Assembly (NCBI GenBank): GCA_030524425.1
Contig: JAUNGN010000015.1
Location: 1 to 57,357 of the forward strand
Source of the DNA: Clostridia bacterium
GTDB taxonomy: Bacteria; Bacillota; Clostridia; Lachnospirales; CAG-274
Direction of reading: 5' to 3'
Length of the DNA: 57,357 bases
The notes under the pieces are model-generated. The model had not been told where the DNA came from, did not search any database, and worked only from the letters and a program-made list of their open reading frames with translations. Within the stretch, counting starts at the first letter, position 1, and each line of letters starts with the position of its first letter. Of this stretch, positions 43,403 to 52,421 are shown one piece after another. The position numbers and the translations under genes are program-made.

Positions 43403-44453
43403 CAAAAGAAAAAGAAAAAAGAAAAGCATTTTTCCTGTTGTATTACTAATCATACTTATAGTAATAGCGGTTATATTAACGGTAACTGTAACAAAAATGT
43501 TGTCAACTGATATGGATGCGGGAAATTCCGGTGAAATTATTTCTGTCGAAATTCCTGAAGGCTCAAATGTAAATGACATAGCAGAAATTTTAGCACAAAA
43601 CAATGTTATTGACAGCGCTGCTCATTTTAAATTATTATGTAAGCTGAATAATGAAGGAAGGGAATTTAAGTTTGGCAGCTATAATTTTGAGGGCGGTTCT
43701 GATTTTTTTGCTATTGCAGAAAAGCTTAACAGCGGTGATGCAGAGGATAAGTCAATACATATTACTGTTAAAGAGGGTATGTGGCTTAGTGAAATTGCAG
43801 AAACTGTAGCTAAAGAGGGACTTTGTCAGGTTGATGAATTTATGGCGGCTGCCAACAGAAGGGATTATGACTATGATTTTGTAAAGGAAATACCTGAGAG
43901 AGAAAATCTTCTGGAGGGATATTTATATCCGGAAACCTATTATTTTATGCCGGGGGATACGGCTTATGATATAGTAAATACTATGCTTAGGCAGTTTGAT
44001 AAGGTATGTAATGAAAATGATATTTACAGCAAGGTTAAAAAGTCGGATAAAACACTTGATGAAATCGTTACTATTGCATCCCTTGTGGAGTCTGAGGTAA
44101 AATATGAGGAGGAAAGACCTCTTGTATCCTCTGTAATTTACAACAGACTTAAAGAGGATATGAAGCTCCAGATAGATGCTTCCGTTATATACTCCTTAGG
44201 GGAAAGAGTAAGCAGGGTTTATTATTCAGATTTGGAAAATGAAAATGAGCATAATACTTATTATGTTAAGGGATTGCCTGTCGGTCCTATTTGTTCGCCC
44301 AGAGCCTCATCTGTTTTAGCGGCAGTGGAGCCTGCTGATACTGATTATTTATATTATGTGGTTGAAAATCAGGAAACGGGTAAGCATTATTTTACTGCAG
44401 ATTATGATGACTTTTTAAATGCAAGTGAGAAGTATAAGAGTACATTGGAATAA
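43392..44453 (+). CDS. mltG: endolytic murein transglycosylase
   Basis: 353 residues. One N-terminal membrane span after a basic start (NNKRKRKKKS), a LysM-like region, then the YceG catalytic domain. The catalytic Glu lies in ASLVESEVKYEEERP, followed by LQIDASVIYSLG and YYVKGLPVGPICSP. It cleaves nascent glycan strands. It overlaps truA by 11 bp. Confidence 0.94.
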   Translation: MANNKRKRKKKSIFPVVLLIILIVIAVILTVTVTKMLSTDMDAGNSGEIISVEIPEGSNVNDIAEILAQNNVIDSAAHFKLLCKLNNEGREFKFGSYNFEGGSDFFAIAEKLNSGDAEDKSIHITVKEGMWLSEIAETVAKEGLCQVDEFMAAANRRDYDYDFVKEIPERENLLEGYLYPETYYFMPGDTAYDIVNTMLRQFDKVCNENDIYSKVKKSDKTLDEIVTIASLVESEVKYEEERPLVSSVIYNRLKEDMKLQIDASVIYSLGERVSRVYYSDLENENEHNTYYVKGLPVGPICSPRASSVLAAVEPADTDYLYYVVENQETGKHYFTADYDDFLNASEKYKSTLE

Positions 44454-44466
44454 TTTGGTGATAACA

Positions 44467-45117
44467 ATGAGTTTAGTAAATAATTATATTGCAGAATATA
44501 TTGACAATATTCAGACGGACTGTGAGGGTGAGCTTGGTGAGCTTCAAAAATGGGCCTATGAGCAGGGTTTGCCAATAATTCCTAAGGAGGTTGTTAAGCT
44601 TTTAGGCTTTGTTCTTGGAATAAAAAAGCCTAAGGCTATACTTGAAATTGGTATGGCTGTTGGGTTTTCGGCAAGTTTTATGGCTCAGTTTTTGGCGGAG
44701 GATGGCTATATTAAAACTATTGACAGATATCCTTTTATGATAGAGAGAGCCAAGGAAAACTTTAAAAAGCTTAATCTTAATGAAAAAATTACAATTTTAG
44801 AGGGTAATGCTAACGATATTCTTCCTAAAATAGAGGAAAAGTTTGATTTCGTTTTTATGGATGCCGCAAAGGGACAATATATTACAATATTGCCTGATGT
44901 TTTAAGGCTTACTAAGGTGGGCGGTGTGATTATGGCTGATGATATTTTACAGGAGGGCAGGGTTGCACAGGATTACTTTGAAATACCAAGACGTCAGAGA
45001 ACCATTCATAAAAGATTAAATGAGTTTTTGCAGGAAATTACCCATAATAAAAAGCTGAGGACATCGATATTGACTATAGGTGATGGTGTTGCCCTTATAG
45101 AAAAGCTGGAGGATTGA
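44467..45117 (+). CDS. trmR: tRNA 5-hydroxyuridine O-methyltransferase, TrmR-like
   Basis: 216 residues. Class I methyltransferase of the small O-methyltransferase family: AdoMet loop LEIGMAVGFSASFMAQ, then TIDRYPF, FVFMDAAKGQY and MADDILQEG. The order mltG-this gene-U32 peptidase equals yrrL-yrrM-yrrO in Bacillus, where YrrM is TrmR, so the assignment leans on order as well as sequence. The ATG at 44467 is chosen over a frame from 44419 that lies within mltG. Confidence 0.85.
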   Translation: MSLVNNYIAEYIDNIQTDCEGELGELQKWAYEQGLPIIPKEVVKLLGFVLGIKKPKAILEIGMAVGFSASFMAQFLAEDGYIKTIDRYPFMIERAKENFKKLNLNEKITILEGNANDILPKIEEKFDFVFMDAAKGQYITILPDVLRLTKVGGVIMADDILQEGRVAQDYFEIPRRQRTIHKRLNEFLQEITHNKKLRTSILTIGDGVALIEKLED

Positions 45118-45121
45118 TATT

Positions 45122-46372
45122 ATGAATAAGAAAATTGAATTGCTTGCTCCGGCAGGAGATTTGGAAAAGCTGAAAATTGCCGTATTATATGGCGCCGATG
45201 CAGTTTATCTGGGAGGTACAAGCTTTGGTCTAAGAGCTAAGGCTAAAAACTTTGATTATGAACAGATGAAGGAGGGCGTTGAGTTCGCTCATGCACATGG
45301 TGTAAAGGTTTATGTAACCTGCAATATTTTTGCCCACAATGAAGATTTTAATGAATTGCCAGCATATTTAAAGGAGCTTGAGGAAATAGGCGTTGACGCA
45401 ATATTGGTTGCTGACCCCGGTGTTTTTGCTGTTGCAAGAAAAACGGTGCCTGATATGGATATTCATATAAGCACACAGGCTAATAACACAAATTATCACA
45501 CTGCTTTATTCTGGAAAAATCTTGGTGCTGCAAGAATTGTCATGGCAAGAGAGCTTTCAATAAAGGAAATTAAGGGTATATCAGAAAATATACCTGATGA
45601 TTTGGAAATTGAGGCTTTTGTTCACGGTGCTATGTGTATAAGTTACAGCGGAAGGTGTCTTTTAAGTAACTATTTAAGCGGAAGAGATGCCAACAAGGGT
45701 GCCTGTTCACATCCATGCAGATGGCAGTATTATGTAACGGAAAAGACAAGACCTAATGAGTATATGCCTATAGTTGAGGATGACAGAGGCACATATATTT
45801 TTAATTCTAAGGACTTGTGTATGATTCAGCACATTCCTGAGCTTATTGATGCAGGTATTATGAGCCTTAAAATAGAGGGCAGAATTAAAACCTGTTTTTA
45901 TGTTGGTACTGTAATAAGAGCCTACAGAGAAGCTATTGATGATTATTTAAAGGACCCTGCTCTTTATGAAAGCAAAAAGGAATATTATCTTAAGGAAGCG
46001 GCTAAGGCAAGCTACAGAGGTTTTACAACAGGATTTTATTATGGCAAGCCCAGTCAGGAGGAGCAGATTTATACCACAAGCTCATACATCAGAAACTATG
46101 ATTTTATAGGTATGGTTATTGATTATGATATTGAAAGCGGTTTTGCAATCATTGAACAGAGAAATAAGTTTGTTGTAGGGGACAAGGTGGAATTTTTAAG
46201 ACACAATGGCGATGTTTTTGAAATGACTATTGAGGAAATGTATGATGATAAGGGTGAAAGAATAGCAGAAGCACCTCATCCTCAGCAAACAGTTAAGCTT
46301 AAAGTAGCCGGTTTTGTTGAAGAATTTGATATGATGAGGAAGGAAGCAGAAAATCCCGTTACTTTGGAATAA
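45122..46372 (+). CDS. U32-family peptidase-like tRNA hydroxylation protein
   Basis: 416 residues. The U32 signature is present (IEAFVHGAMCISYSGRCLLS). The N terminus ELLAPAGDLEKLKIAVLYGA and four or more conserved Cys (CSHPCRW) match TrhP/YrrO. In Bacillus and E. coli these proteins are needed for tRNA 5-hydroxyuridine formation, the step before TrmR. It lies 4 bp after trmR. Names in databases vary (collagenase, peptidase U32). Confidence 0.9.
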   Translation: MNKKIELLAPAGDLEKLKIAVLYGADAVYLGGTSFGLRAKAKNFDYEQMKEGVEFAHAHGVKVYVTCNIFAHNEDFNELPAYLKELEEIGVDAILVADPGVFAVARKTVPDMDIHISTQANNTNYHTALFWKNLGAARIVMARELSIKEIKGISENIPDDLEIEAFVHGAMCISYSGRCLLSNYLSGRDANKGACSHPCRWQYYVTEKTRPNEYMPIVEDDRGTYIFNSKDLCMIQHIPELIDAGIMSLKIEGRIKTCFYVGTVIRAYREAIDDYLKDPALYESKKEYYLKEAAKASYRGFTTGFYYGKPSQEEQIYTTSSYIRNYDFIGMVIDYDIESGFAIIEQRNKFVVGDKVEFLRHNGDVFEMTIEEMYDDKGERIAEAPHPQQTVKLKVAGFVEEFDMMRKEAENPVTLE

Positions 46373-46376
46373 GTAA

Positions 46377-46405
46377 TTGAAAATAATCAGGTTTTATGTT
46401 ATACT
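46377..46405 (+). promoter_or_regulatory. promoter of the cohesin-SLH gene
   Basis: TTGAAA (46377-46382) and TATACT (46400-46405), 17 bp apart. Confidence 0.65.
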
Positions 46406-46438
46406 GAAAATATATTATATACTTAGGAGGTATTTTTA

Positions 46439-47824
46439 ATGTTAAAAAAGGTTTTAGCGTGTGTCCTTTCTGCTGCAATGACTTTATCTGCGCCGATTGT
46501 AAGCTTTGGTGCGGAAACAATTGAAATTGAATGTAATTTAAGTCAAAGTGATGTAAATGTTGGAGATACTTTTTATGCTGATTTTAAGATAACGGATAAT
46601 CCGACAGGCTATAACAATATGCAGTGTTATATAAACTTTGATTCTTCAAAGCTTCAGGCTTTGACGTGTGAAGTTGAGGATATACCTGATGATTTAATTC
46701 TGTATACTGATTCAAAGGGTATTAACTATTCAATGTTTGCTTATTTAAATGTTAACAGCAGAATAAATTTTGTGCCAATTAGCGGTGACGATGATTATTT
46801 AGGTATGGCTGATGGCAAGTCTACGGCAGGTGAGCTTGGCAGACTTAAGTTTGCCAATATTCTTAATATGAATATTGATGGTGTTCCCGTAAATTATACA
46901 GGGACAGGAACATTGATCAGAATGAAGTTTAAGGCTATTGCCGAAGGTTCTTCCGAAATAAGTATGACTGATGTTCTTGGCGGTTATTCAGATGATAAGG
47001 GAAATTATACTTTATCATTTAATGTTAATAATGATACTGTTACTATCGGTAATGGCGGAGCATCAGAGCCTGATAGTGAAACAACAACTCATGAGTCTGC
47101 TGAAATAACAACAACATCTGCTAATAATAGTAACAGCAGCGGCGGCAGCGGAGGTTCATCAGGCGGTGCCAAGACAACTGCCACAACAGAGGCAGCAACT
47201 GAGGCTCAGACCTCAAGTGATACTGTTATTGGCGGTGCTGATACGGATACAGACATAAATGTAATTTCATTTACTGATGTTGAAGAGGAATTTTGGGGAC
47301 ATGATTATATTATGGATTTAGCAGTCAAAGGTGTTGTAAACGGTTATCCTGACGGATCTTTTATGCCTGATGCAAACATTAAGAGGGCTGATTTCCTCAT
47401 TATGTTATTAAGAGGCTTAGGAATTGATACTTCTGTTGAAAATACCTATGAGAATAATTTCACAGACGTTGGGTCAGGGGCCTATTATGCAGCAGCTTGT
47501 GGCATTGCTAAGGAAATGGGCATTGCAACAGGTAATCCTGACGGGTCCTTTGCCCCATCAAGCTTTATTACAAGACAGGATATGATGATTCTTGCAAAGA
47601 AGGCTCTTGAAAATAAAATTGGAAGTGAAATTACAGGTGATACAGCGGTGCTTGACACCTTTAATGACAAGTCTGATATCTCTTTGTATGCACTGGAAAG
47701 TCTGGCAGCTATGGTTAATGCAGGTATTGTAAATGGTATGGGTGATGGTATTGCACCTAAGGCTAATACAACAAGAGCGCAGGCTGCAGTAATAATTTCA
47801 AAGGTAATGAATAATATTAAGTAA
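46439..47824 (+). CDS. cohesin-domain protein with S-layer-homology anchor
   Basis: 461 residues. Signal peptide MLKKVLACVLSAAMTLSAPI. Residues 27-205 form one cohesin domain (SQSDVNVGDTFYADFKITDN; MQCYINFDSSKLQALTCEVE; GTLIRMKFKAIAEG). A Thr/Ser/Gly linker (206-270) follows. Three SLH repeats (275-460; FWGHDYIMDLAVKGVVNGYP, PDGSFMPDANIKRADF, TRAQAAVIISKV) would attach it to wall polymers. The layout equals cell-surface anchoring proteins of cellulosomes, but with a single cohesin and no enzymes nearby. The dockerin-LRR protein at 38761 is a possible partner. Confidence 0.9.
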   Translation: MLKKVLACVLSAAMTLSAPIVSFGAETIEIECNLSQSDVNVGDTFYADFKITDNPTGYNNMQCYINFDSSKLQALTCEVEDIPDDLILYTDSKGINYSMFAYLNVNSRINFVPISGDDDYLGMADGKSTAGELGRLKFANILNMNIDGVPVNYTGTGTLIRMKFKAIAEGSSEISMTDVLGGYSDDKGNYTLSFNVNNDTVTIGNGGASEPDSETTTHESAEITTTSANNSNSSGGSGGSSGGAKTTATTEAATEAQTSSDTVIGGADTDTDINVISFTDVEEEFWGHDYIMDLAVKGVVNGYPDGSFMPDANIKRADFLIMLLRGLGIDTSVENTYENNFTDVGSGAYYAAACGIAKEMGIATGNPDGSFAPSSFITRQDMMILAKKALENKIGSEITGDTAVLDTFNDKSDISLYALESLAAMVNAGIVNGMGDGIAPKANTTRAQAAVIISKVMNNIK

Positions 47825-47828
47825 TTTT

Positions 47829-47874
47829 AATGGTGTAATTGATGAAAATTTTAATCAATTACACCATTTTTTTG
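47829..47874 (+). terminator. terminator of the cohesin-SLH gene
   Basis: A perfect 14-bp stem (47829-47842 with 47855-47868) followed by a T run. Confidence 0.9.
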
Positions 47875-48127
47875 ATGGTTTTATGAAAGATACTTTAAAT
47901 TTGATGTGAGTTTTGCTGTGAGTAATTAATATGCAGAAAGCAAAATATACATTTTTACTAAAAAATTATTAAGCATTTGTTAAATTATAACAGATTTCAG
48001 AAATATTACAACTTGGTTTTTTGGTTGTTTTTTTGGGATAAAGGTAGTATAATGACATTGTAGTTAAATTAACAAGGCTTTAACTGCATTAATCACTGCT
48101 GTTTCTTTAGAAATGGAGGTAATGTAT
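47875..48127 (+). promoter_or_regulatory. promoter and leader of the unknown helical gene
   Basis: TTGTTT (48025-48030) and TATAAT (48048-48053) are 17 bp apart, leaving a leader of about 70 nt before GGAGG. The 150 bp upstream of the promoter are AT-rich and show nothing I recognise. Confidence 0.55.
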
Positions 48128-48592
48128 ATGAGTATGAAGTATGAAAAGGAATTTAAAAGTGTTATAGAGGGCGGAATAAAGACTCTTAAAAATAATGTAG
48201 AAAATCTTACAACTAAAATGTCTCTTGATCCTATTTTTACAATGGACAAGGAAGATCTTAAAATATTTGCCAAGTGCAACAGTATGCTTTTTGATTTTTC
48301 GGGATATACTAAATTTAATTATGCCTTAAAGGCTATTGACGCATGTGAAAAGTATCTTGCTATTGATATTTCTGATGAGGAAATGCAGAGAGCATATATT
48401 AATATGCTTGAAAATATAGGCAATGTGAAGGAAGCGTATATATGTGTGAAAGCCTGGCTTAATAATGGAGTAACAAAAAATACGGCTAAAGCTTTTCTTG
48501 GCAATGGCATAAGCAAGTATGGTGAGTATATGACTACAGAGGAAAGAGAAAAGTTTGATTATCTTTATAATGATGTGTCTTGTGCTTATTAA
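48128..48592 (+). CDS. hypothetical helical protein
   Basis: 154 residues, not recognised. Predicted mostly helical, cytoplasmic, with no signal or membrane segment (starts MSMKYEKEFKSVIEGG; ends FDYLYNDVSCAY). The last two thirds have a spacing that resembles TPR-like helical pairs (ALKAIDACEKYLAIDISDEE, NIGNVKEAYICVKAWLN), but the match is weak. The ATG at 48128 lies 8 nt after GGAGG. It has its own promoter and terminator. Confidence 0.75.
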   Translation: MSMKYEKEFKSVIEGGIKTLKNNVENLTTKMSLDPIFTMDKEDLKIFAKCNSMLFDFSGYTKFNYALKAIDACEKYLAIDISDEEMQRAYINMLENIGNVKEAYICVKAWLNNGVTKNTAKAFLGNGISKYGEYMTTEEREKFDYLYNDVSCAY

Positions 48593-48606
48593 ATATGGCA
48601 GTGAGT

Positions 48607-48650
48607 TAAAAACACCTGAATCGTTTTAGGATTTGGGTGTTTTTTATTTT
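48607..48650 (+). terminator. terminator of the helical gene
   Basis: Stem AAAACACCTGAATC/GATTTGGGTGTTTT (two G-U pairs) followed by TTATTTT. Confidence 0.85.
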
Positions 48651-48731
48651 GAAAATTTTTTGATTAACTATAATACTGAAATTGTCGAATTTAAGTGACT
48701 GAAATTGTTATAAAATGTCTGAATAATGTGC

Positions 48732-48868
48732 TATAATTATTATATAAAATTTTATTGAAAGGAGGTCTGTATGCAGCCTTAAGTGTAAAAATATTTCTTT
48801 TGTAATAATATCAATTACAGAAAAAACAATTTTATTTTAATTAAAATCCAGGTAAGGAGGAAAAGGTT
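48732..48868 (+). promoter_or_regulatory. leader of the acetylesterase gene with a three-codon frame
   Basis: A TATAAT box lies at 48732-48737, without a clear -35. At 48759-48784, AAAGGAGGT precedes ATG CAG CCT TAA, a three-codon frame with an excellent ribosome site. The true ribosome site (AAGGAGG) and TTG start of the gene follow 85 nt later. The mini-frame may be a leader peptide or a relic. Confidence 0.45.
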
Positions 48869-50898
48869 TTGAACAAAGGATTGAAAAGATTATTAGGTTT
48901 ATTTTTATCATTTATAATGATAGTTTCCTGCATGACTGCAATGTATAGTCAGGGTGTATTTGCATCTGCACCTACTATTTATATTGTAGGTGATTCAACA
49001 GGATGTCATTACAGTGAAACAACTGATTCAAGCTATTATTACAAGAGGGTCGGTTTTGGCGATAAGATTGCAGACTATTTAACAGGCGGAGCAACAGTTG
49101 AAAATCTTGCTTTATCAGGAAGAAGCTCTAAGAGTTTTACAAACGAAAGTAACTATCAGACATTATTAAATAATATTGGATCAGGTGATATTCTTATAAT
49201 TGCTTTCGGACATAATGACGAAAAGGTTGAGGATGCAAGCTTGGGAACCGAGCCTTTAGGAGATAAGGATACAGAGGGTTCTTTTAAGAACTCATTATAT
49301 ACAAATTATATTAAGACAGCACAGGATAAGGGAGCAACTCCTGTCTTGTGTTCACCTATTGTAAGGCTTCCAAAAGGTGAATCATGGACTGATAAGGATT
49401 TGCATAAGGTAAACGGCGGAGATTATGCAAGTTGTGCAAGGGAGCTTGCAAGTGAGCTTGGTATAGATTTTATAGATCTTACTGCATTAACTAAGGCCAA
49501 GTATGATGAGGTTGGATTTACAGAGGCAGCTAATTTCCATGCCCATCCAAATGAAACAAGTATTGATAATACTCATTTAAATAATTATGGTGCAAAAATG
49601 ACAGCATATTTATTAGCTTCAGCAGCAACAGGTGTATTAAAGTCATATATAGTTTCTTCACCTGCTGCACCTGTTAAGGAAACTGATTTAGTGGTTAATC
49701 CGGGATATACTGCTCCGCCGGAAGGTGATTTAACAGGTGATGATTTAAACAGCAGTTTGTGGACTACCACATCTCCATGGTATGGTTCTGCATTTGGTGT
49801 AATCGGTGGAAATCCAAATACAACTAATTTTGACATAAGCGAAAGCGGAGATACTGTTCACATCAAGGCTGCAAATAATAAGGGTAAGATTTCATCAACG
49901 TCTGATGGTCTTGCAATGTATTATCAGCCGGTTTCAGCCAATGAAAACTTCCAGATATATGCAGATGCGCATATTAACAGTATTGATAATACAAGTGATC
50001 AGGTTGGCTTCGGTGCTATTATGGCAGACAGTATTAAGGTAGACACAAATGATGCTACATTTAATATTAAAAATTATGTTGCTGCATCTCCGTTATATAT
50101 GGCAAAGGGAGCTGTGGGAGGCTTTGCTAAAATTGACAGTACTATTAAAAAGGGTCCGTCTCTTTCTGTTCTGCCCCAGGCAGGTGACGATGTGAGAGTC
50201 AGTATTGTTAAAAACGGCAGAAAGTATACTGTTACATATGGAAGCAGTGTTTCAACTTATGAGCTGACAGATACTCAAATGCAGGGAATAATGTATGTAG
50301 GTTTGTTTGCTGCAAGAAATGCAGACATAACATTTAGTAACATTATATATAATAATGAGGTAGTTGAAGGTGATATTCCTACTGAGGCTACTACTGAGGC
50401 TGTGACTGAAGCTGCTACAGAGGATATGGAGATTTCATCTGAATAACTACGGCTGACATATCAGTAACAGATTCATTTACATTTTGGGCTGAGGAAAATG
50501 TTAATGCAGACGGTAAATTAGACACAGGAAATTATAACATTAACGGTGCCGTAATCGGCATAGCGGGAATTGCTCCTTTAACAGAATATACAAACGGTAA
50601 TTATGAAAATCATAAGGCATATAAAATAGGTAAATATAATGATGCGGAGTATGAAGGCAGTGTAAGTTTTACACCTGCTGAAAATGGTATGGCAACATTA
50701 TATATGTATGTGCCTGCTGATAAGGCAATTTATCTTTCTGAAACAGAAACAGGCAGTGCCGCTGCTGACAAGCAGATTATAAATGCATCTGATTTTCCGT
50801 ATACTTTCGAAGTTACTGCAGGTACGACATACTATATGTCTACTGATAAAACAGGTAATTTTGCAATAAGCGGTATTGGCTTTGTTAAAGGGGAATAG
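48869..50898 (+). pseudogene. secreted rhamnogalacturonan acetylesterase-like SGNH protein, frameshifted
   Basis: The first frame (TTG at 48869 to stop at 50444-50446) gives 525 residues. A signal peptide is followed by a CE12-type SGNH hydrolase: nucleophile Ser in IYIVGDSTGCHYS, Asn in AFGHNDE, and Asp/His in SIDNTHLNNYG. A beta-rich jelly-roll-like domain follows (about 275-480), then a TEATTEAVTEAATED linker. The frame then breaks. Coding continues in the next frame (TTADISVTDSFTFWAEENVN to GFVKGE, stop 50896-50898), a further carbohydrate-binding-like domain. One base lost in an A run near 50440 would explain it. The esterase part is intact, so a shortened active enzyme is possible. It would deacetylate pectin side regions. 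Confidence 0.8.
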
Positions 50899-50938
50899 AC
50901 CGTTGTCCGGGATAATTTTCAATTTGTATTGAATATAA

Positions 50939-50978
50939 TAAAAACAGTGAGTAATACGCTCACTGTTTTTTATTTTTT
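50939..50978 (+). terminator. terminator after the acetylesterase
   Basis: Stem AAAACAGTGAG/CTCACTGTTTT (50941-50951 with 50959-50969) followed by TTTATTTTTTT. Its place after the second frame supports the view that 48869-50898 was one gene. Confidence 0.88.
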
Positions 50979-51090
50979 TAACAATGGTTTATTTTATTAA
51001 AAAACTTTGCCTTTAATTTCAAGGTTTTCTTGCTGCATACAGGGTTATAATAGTAATGAAAAAAATTATTATTGTTCCGGGGGTTGCTTT

Positions 51091-52338
51091 ATGGATAAAT
51101 TTGTTATAACAGGCGGCAATAAAATAAAAGGAAGTATAGATATATCAGGCTCTAAAAATTCGGTTTTACCAATATTGGCTGCTACACTTTTAATTTCTGA
51201 CACCTGTATCATAAATAATGTTCCAAGATTAAGAGATGTTTATACAATGGTTGAGTTATTAAAGTATTACGGTGCTGAAGTAGAATTTGATGAAAGTATA
51301 AAAATTAATTGTTCTAATATTGAAAATAAGCCGCCAAGTGAAAAGGTAAAAGATATAAGAGCCTCTTTTTTGCTGGTTGGCGCCCTGCTTGGCCGTTTTA
51401 AAAGAGTATCAATGTTTATGCCGGGAGGGTGTAATATTGGACAAAGACCTGTTGATCTGCACCTGAAAGGTTTTAGTGTATTGGGAGCAAATCAGATACT
51501 TGAATGTGGAATAATTGACATATTTACAAAATATCTTAATGGTGGAGAGGTTTATCTTGACTTTCCCAGTGTCGGAGCAACTGAAAATGTAATTCTTGCA
51601 GCAGTAATGGCAAAAGGAAGAACTGTAATAAGCAATTGTGCCATAGAACCTGAAATTGTAGATTTGGCTGATTTTCTTACAAAGGCGGGAGCAAAAATTT
51701 CAGGTGCAGGCAGCGATACCATTATAGTTGATGGTGTAGATTCTCTTAAAGGAGTAGAACATAGTGTTATACCTGACCGAATTGAGGCAGGAACATTTAT
51801 GCTTGCTGTTGCAGGCACAGGAGGACAGTGCAGGATTAATAATGTCATTACTGAGCATATTAAGCCTGTTATTTTAAAACTCAGAGAAATGGAGGTAGAT
51901 ATAACTGAAGAGGATGATGCTGTTGTAGTTTATTCAAACGGAAATATTGTTAATACTGATATTAAAACTATGCCGTATCCGGGTTTTCCGACTGATATGC
52001 AGGCACAATTTACCGCTTTGATGTCAAAGGGAGCGGGAACAGGAATAGTTAATGAAACTGTGTTTGAAAACAGATTTATGCACATTGGTGAGTTGATTAA
52101 AATGGGGGCCAATATTGCTGTTGAGGGCAGAACAGCAGTTGTAAGAGGGGTTGAAACTCTGGCGGGAGCAGAGGTTAAAGCAACTGATTTGAGGGCTGGG
52201 GCAGCTTTGATTATTTCTGCACTGTCAGCTGAGGGTACAACTGAAATAGGTAATATACATTACATTGACAGAGGCTATGAAATGATTGAAAAAAAGCTGT
52301 CTGCCGTTGGGTGTGAAATAAAGAGAATTGAAGGTTAA
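51091..52338 (+). CDS. murA: UDP-N-acetylglucosamine 1-carboxyvinyltransferase
   Basis: 415 residues. First committed step of peptidoglycan synthesis. The catalytic Cys114 lies in MPGGCNIGQRPVDLHLKGF; LPILAATLL and GFPTDMQAQF are also typical. Cys here predicts fosfomycin sensitivity. The ATG at 51091 follows GGGGGT; a longer frame from 51007 has no support. It is followed by spoIID, as murAA is in Bacillus. Confidence 0.95.
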   Translation: MDKFVITGGNKIKGSIDISGSKNSVLPILAATLLISDTCIINNVPRLRDVYTMVELLKYYGAEVEFDESIKINCSNIENKPPSEKVKDIRASFLLVGALLGRFKRVSMFMPGGCNIGQRPVDLHLKGFSVLGANQILECGIIDIFTKYLNGGEVYLDFPSVGATENVILAAVMAKGRTVISNCAIEPEIVDLADFLTKAGAKISGAGSDTIIVDGVDSLKGVEHSVIPDRIEAGTFMLAVAGTGGQCRINNVITEHIKPVILKLREMEVDITEEDDAVVVYSNGNIVNTDIKTMPYPGFPTDMQAQFTALMSKGAGTGIVNETVFENRFMHIGELIKMGANIAVEGRTAVVRGVETLAGAEVKATDLRAGAALIISALSAEGTTEIGNIHYIDRGYEMIEKKLSAVGCEIKRIEG

Positions 52339-52421
52339 TGAAGTTAAATTAAAAATTTTCTGCGGTAAAATTTAAAGAAATGATATTTAAATAAAATCAA
52401 AATATATTTAGGGGTGATAAA

